From Stictocephala bisonia (taxonomy: Eukaryota; Arthropoda; Insecta; Hemiptera; Membracidae): a stretch of 64,000 bases of DNA. The notes beneath the pieces were generated by a model that did no database searches, was not told the DNA's origin, and saw only the letters and a list, made by a program, of their open reading frames with translations. How positions within the stretch are numbered: the first letter of the stretch is position 1; each line of letters opens with the position of its first letter. A program made the position numbers and the translations under genes. Below are positions 60,312-64,000 of the stretch, piece by piece. Location of the stretch: positions 23,176 through 87,175 of the forward strand of contig JAQJVL010002669.1 in the NCBI GenBank assembly GCA_035578905.1, written 5' to 3'.

Positions 60312-61231
60312 TATGGTGGACGAGTAGCAGCGAGACCAGACGGGCAGAGTCCAAACGGCAGCCCCGGCCGCCGCAACAATGTAGGGAGACCATTCATTCC
60401 ACCTGACTCAAAACAATCACACTCACGATCATACCTACTAAACAAACAGCCACACAAAGTAAACATACAGTAATTACCAATAAGCATATACACGTGTTCT
60501 ATACACACATTGCGTTCGGCTCAAAAATGTAAAAATCTAACTCATTGCTATTCAGTTTTGAAAAATAGTGTTTAAAATAATGTAAATTAATGATTAGTGT
60601 TAGTATAAATAATAAACTAGACAAACAAATAATAATCTTAATAAATAAATTACAATGAAAACAAAACATTATTAGAAATAAATTTCCTTATAAACAGTTA
60701 ATATAAATAATAAACTGTATAACCAAATAATAGTAATGGTCTTAAAAATAAAATTCAGAGATAAAAGAGAAAAACAATTTTTTCCTTTCTTCTTCTTTGT
60801 CACTAGAAACAAAGTCCTTTCCGGAAAAAAATGTTATATTAAATTGTAACGAAATTATTGTAAAATACAAATAAAAATCTATTCTCTGCAGGTGATATAA
60901 TGTCTAAAAAGTGATAATAAAATGAAAAGTATATATACAAAATCTAACTAACAAAACAGGCATATACTATATTTTAAATGCATTTACTATAAGAACATAA
61001 TGAAACTTAAAACAATTATAATGATAAAAAATAAAATTTGTGTAAACATAAATAAGCATTAATAGAAATAATAATTGGTCACCTATAACACACTGCAATT
61101 TTATTTTTGCAGATTTAAATTGAAGTAATATTATTAAAAAATAAAATAATAATAATAGTAATAGTAAAATAAAATAGTAAATAAATATTAATAATATTAA
61201 ACAATCTTACTGCTCTGTCCGTGCTACACCA
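60312..61231 (-). other. AT-rich spacer between LINE ORF1 and ORF2
   Basis: About 920 bases. The part next to ORF2 (60312-60530) is of mixed composition; 60540-61200 is extremely AT-rich with no ORF. CR1-group elements normally have short inter-ORF gaps, so this may be an extra insertion or a peculiarity of this family. Confidence 0.55.
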
Positions 61232-62022
61232 CTACGCCAAGTCCGCAGGCCGAGCCGCCATCCCCTTCACGCCATCCTTGCTAAGCCACAGAATTCTACC
61301 GTCGGATGTCCAGGTGTTCCTCAATCCGTGTCGCTCAACAACTTTGTGGTACAACTCCACTCGCCTCTTCGTATCGTCAGTCCGGAGTTCTTGAGTAGTT
61401 TCTTAGCCCGGTAAACTCGCTCCCGGTCCCGGTAGCTGGCGAATCTCACGATCACGGGACGAATCCACTTCTTGCCGTCGACTTCTGGCTGCTGCTTCCC
61501 AACACGGTGAGACCGACTGATGGCTTCAATAGGCAAGTTAATGCCAAGATGGTCCCGGCACAACTTCACCACCTGTTCATCTGTGCTCTCCCCGGGGGTT
61601 TCTTGGACTCCGAAGATCCGCAGATTCGTTCTTCTGTGGTACTGTTCGAGCTCGTCCACTCGATCCAACAACTCGTCATCCACCTCCTTGACCTTCTTCC
61701 TCAGTGAAGCCACTTCGGAGCGCAGGTCGGCGAGTTCGGCGTTGACAGCCGTAAGGGCAGATTTGACTGCTGTCTCAATCATGGGCTTCATTGCCTCACA
61801 CAACCTGACGACAAGTTTCTGCATAAATGCTTCTCCTGACAGATAGGCGTCAACACAGTTTTCCACCTGTTTATCCGTCGGTGCCATAGTTGTTGTTTGT
61901 TGTGGAGGACTAGCAGACGACGAGGCAGACAAGGAGCGAACGGGCTTACTCTTATCACCAGCTGATAGAGGAACTGGCTGACCTTTACTCCCAGATCTTA
62001 ACTGTGGCGGCGACCGGAACAT
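61232..62022 (-). pseudogene. LINE ORF1 (coiled coil, RRM-type), frameshifted
   Basis: Starts MFRSPPQLRSGSKG with a Ser/Pro/Lys-rich head. Residues about 75-135 form a heptad-like coiled coil (ELADLRSEVASLRKKVKEVD), followed by RRTNLRIFGVQE, the RRM-like domain of L1-type ORF1 (transposase_22 family). A one-base frameshift near 61383 ends the main frame at 61321. In the next frame the protein continues KRRVELYHKVVERHGLRNTW and SDGRILWLSK to a stop at 61232, which is the expected C-terminal domain. It trimerises and coats the RNA as a chaperone in working elements. Confidence 0.85.
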
Positions 62023-62226
62023 GAACCGACAGACTTGTAAATTGAAATTGTACTAATTAAATTAGATGTTATTTAGATTCGTCTTCGCCAAAACGTCGGA
62101 AACACTAATCGGTACAACTGAGAAAAAACTGAATTTAAAAATCATATAAAATCCTAGCCAAAACAATAAAAACTACAGAGCCGAAACGAAGCGTGACTAT
62201 CCTTCCTGAGTCATCCTCTTATCCAA

Positions 62227-62700
62227 ATGTTATAACAATTCACGATTCACGTAGAATTGTGGAAACCAAAATGTTATAACAATTCAGATCGACGAAGGAT
62301 TGTGGCAACCAATATGTTACCACAATTTAGTTAAATGTAGGAGGGATTTTTATTTTGTTGTAAGCAAAAAATATCTTCTACGTTCTAGGTAGACGTTTGA
62401 TGACCTTCTAATTAACCCATCACACCCATACACGTACATTGATATTGACCCGCCCACCCACCAATACACGTACAGTGGTATAGACCACTTGCCTAGCCAA
62501 TACCCTTCTAATTCATTTTGAAAACCAATAATTTCTCATAATTTAGTTAAATGTAGGAGGGACTTTGTTTTTGTTATAAGCAAAAAGTATCTTCTACGTT
62601 TTAGGTAGACGTTGGATGACCTTCTATTCATAATGAAAACCAATAAGTTCTCACAATTTAGTTAAATGTAGGAGCGCCTTCTGATTTGTTGTTCAAATCT
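62227..62700. repeat. 43-bp minisatellite, right part, and related degenerate units
   Basis: Two to three clear units ('aacaattcagatcgacgaaggattgtgg') follow the LINE 5' end. Looser units with 'gatgaccttctaatt' and 'aatttagttaaatgtaggag' then repeat at about 62330, 62540 and 62650. Related blocks lie at 22320-22560. Confidence 0.7.
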
Positions 62701-63747
62701 TTCTTTTATCAACATTTAGTTAGACGTAATTTGATCATCTGATGTTTTATAAGACCTCTAAGATCTGGATAAAGTTCACCGTTGAAATAATCTATTATGA
62801 AATACTATATGCTATTCCAATGTATGTTATTATTATCAAACTATTGCTATTGTAATTCTGTCATGACAATATTGTTAGACGTATGGTGATTGTATAATTC
62901 AAGATCAAACTTACTATAAAATGTAGGTGATTTTCCGAATGTGTTAATGTCTAGCAACAGCATTGGCCACATCTATTTGACTAGCTTTAGTTTTGCGGTT
63001 TTTATAACTGTGAAAACTTTATAAATACATTGTATGAAAATACATATTTTAAAATTAAAACCTTTTCAACGCACTTACAACATAAATAACAAACAAAATT
63101 TTTAATATATTTTACATAAAAAATACTCCTATAAATTAACATGATACATATGGGAATTAGTAAAGAAGAAAGATACAAGAGAACTTTTACTTCGTCAAAT
63201 ATAAGTTCAGAAAAATATAGATATATAGTTTGGGCTCTACACTAAAGAGAAAGTTGAAGTGTCCTAGGAATATTTACAAAATGAAATTATTTCGGTCGCA
63301 TTATAACAATAATTAACAATAAGTAACAATATATTAATTAGTGTACATATTAAATAAGTATAATGAATTCAACATTTGAACATAGCCAATGTTTTAAATC
63401 ATTCTCACTGAACTAATTTAAAAGAAAAACATTAAATAAATGCATGTAGTAATCAATTTATAATATAACAACTATTTCTTAGTAAATATTGTGTTAAAAG
63501 AGTGAAGTTGAATAGTGGTTGTATTACAGATATTTTGGCATTAATGATAAATGAACTTATTTACAGTTATAGAAAAAAGATACATTTATATTTTTTAGTT
63601 ATTTATTTTTCCACACTTAATATAGGTAATCACAAAAATAGTTACAAGTACGTTATGCCATGTTTAAAATTGATTATTGTATGAATTTGGCCACCACAGA
63701 AGTTTTATTTAAAATTACGGTTCACCTGAAATTATTACTTCATACCG
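62701..63747. other. 3' flank of secreted-protein copy C
   Basis: From about 63320 this matches the flank of copy A (105-552). The stretch 62900-63020 resembles 22600-22720. No separate gene is visible. Confidence 0.55.
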
Positions 63748-64000
63748 TTAGACTGCAAAAACGTACCTCTTACAACCCTTGTACCCTTTGGCTCCAAAAG
63801 TGTTAAGTACCACTCCTAAAATGGCTTCTTTAGTAACTACTCTAAGATGGAAAGACAACTTGTCATATATTTCATTGAAGAAAGTTTCTTTTAGAAAGGA
63901 CGTCAGGAAGGTTTTGGCTGATCTCTTGTCTTGAACAGACATATCCTTATAGTTGTCGAATTGATACATTGGGATTATCTTTTGTAATGTTATGTCCCCC
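63748..64000 (-). CDS. Secreted protein, copy C (partial, runs off window)
   Basis: The C-terminal 73+ codons of a third copy, almost identical to copy A (for example MSVQDK[R/T]SAK and DKLSFHLRVVTKEAILGVVL), ending with the same GYKGCKRYVFAV. Near identity of coding and 3' flank, against the clear divergence of copy B, shows copies A and C separated recently or are homogenised by gene conversion. The signal peptide lies beyond the window. Confidence 0.8.
   Translation of the reverse strand, partial: GDITLQKIIPMYQFDNYKDMSVQDKRSAKTFLTSFLKETFFNEIYDKLSFHLRVVTKEAILGVVLNTFGAKGYKGCKRYVFAV

Larger units (their letters stand above)
56908..62226 (-). mobile_element. Nearly full-length CR1-group LINE
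   Basis: Minus-strand element: 5' UTR (about 62023-62226), ORF1 (62022-61232), AT-rich spacer, ORF2 (60311-57399) and a 3' tail of (CATTT)n at 56910-56960. Only one stop in ORF2 and one frameshift in ORF1 were seen. Boundaries come from the split 43-bp minisatellite. The short-repeat tail and RT type suggest the CR1/L2/Kiri/Daphne group; the clade cannot be fixed by eye. Confidence 0.88.

Overview
The window is AT-rich eukaryotic nuclear DNA, most likely from an insect. Evidence: a core promoter with TATA, TCA-type initiator and DPE at arthropod spacing; a full suite of animal transposable elements (LINEs, an LTR retrotransposon, a Polinton, PIF/Harbinger and piggyBac-like remnants); many tandem repeats; no operons or bacterial gene density. 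The species cannot be named from sequence alone. The only convincing host genes are three minus-strand copies of one intronless gene for a small secreted protein of about 229 residues that I do not recognise: 553-1242 (intact), 26793-27479 (intact, diverged) and 63748-64000 (cut by the window end, nearly identical to the first).

Layout. 0-1.7 kb: secreted-protein gene A and its flanks. 1.8-17.8 kb: a ~162-bp satellite array split by a short 3' retroelement tail and by a minus-strand LTR retrotransposon (3811-16753, TSD ATGT). One LTR of that element is itself split by a plus-strand LINE (11662-15818). Its gag-pol junction keeps a textbook -1 frameshift signal. 17.8-26.8 kb: minisatellites (about 59, 180 and 35 bp units) and two decayed minus-strand LINE pol remnants. 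26.8-28 kb: secreted-protein gene B. 28.5-32.2 kb: plus-strand CR1-type LINE whose ORF1 carries an SGNH esterase-like domain. 32.2-34.6 kb: repeat-rich intergenic DNA.

34617-46654 is the most interesting object: a 12.0-kb Polinton/Maverick-type element with perfect 6-bp TSDs (GACAGT). Its terminal inverted repeats are ~3.87 kb, so long that each contains a promoter and most of a protein-primed DNA polymerase gene. The 4.3-kb centre holds the rest of one polymerase gene, broken by a piggyBac-like insertion beside a diverged duplicate, plus a foldback repeat, host-type minisatellites and one small ORF. No integrase, ATPase, protease or capsid gene is recognisable.

46.7-56.9 kb: unassigned DNA, a PIF/Harbinger remnant with TTA TSDs, a LINE 3' end, 71-bp and 155-bp tandem arrays, and a rotted Gypsy pol fragment. 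56.9-62.2 kb: a nearly full-length minus-strand LINE with only a few disabling changes, inserted in a 43-bp minisatellite. 62.2-64 kb: the rest of that minisatellite, then secreted-protein copy C. Overall this is a gene-poor, nested transposon landscape around a small tandem family of secreted-protein genes.
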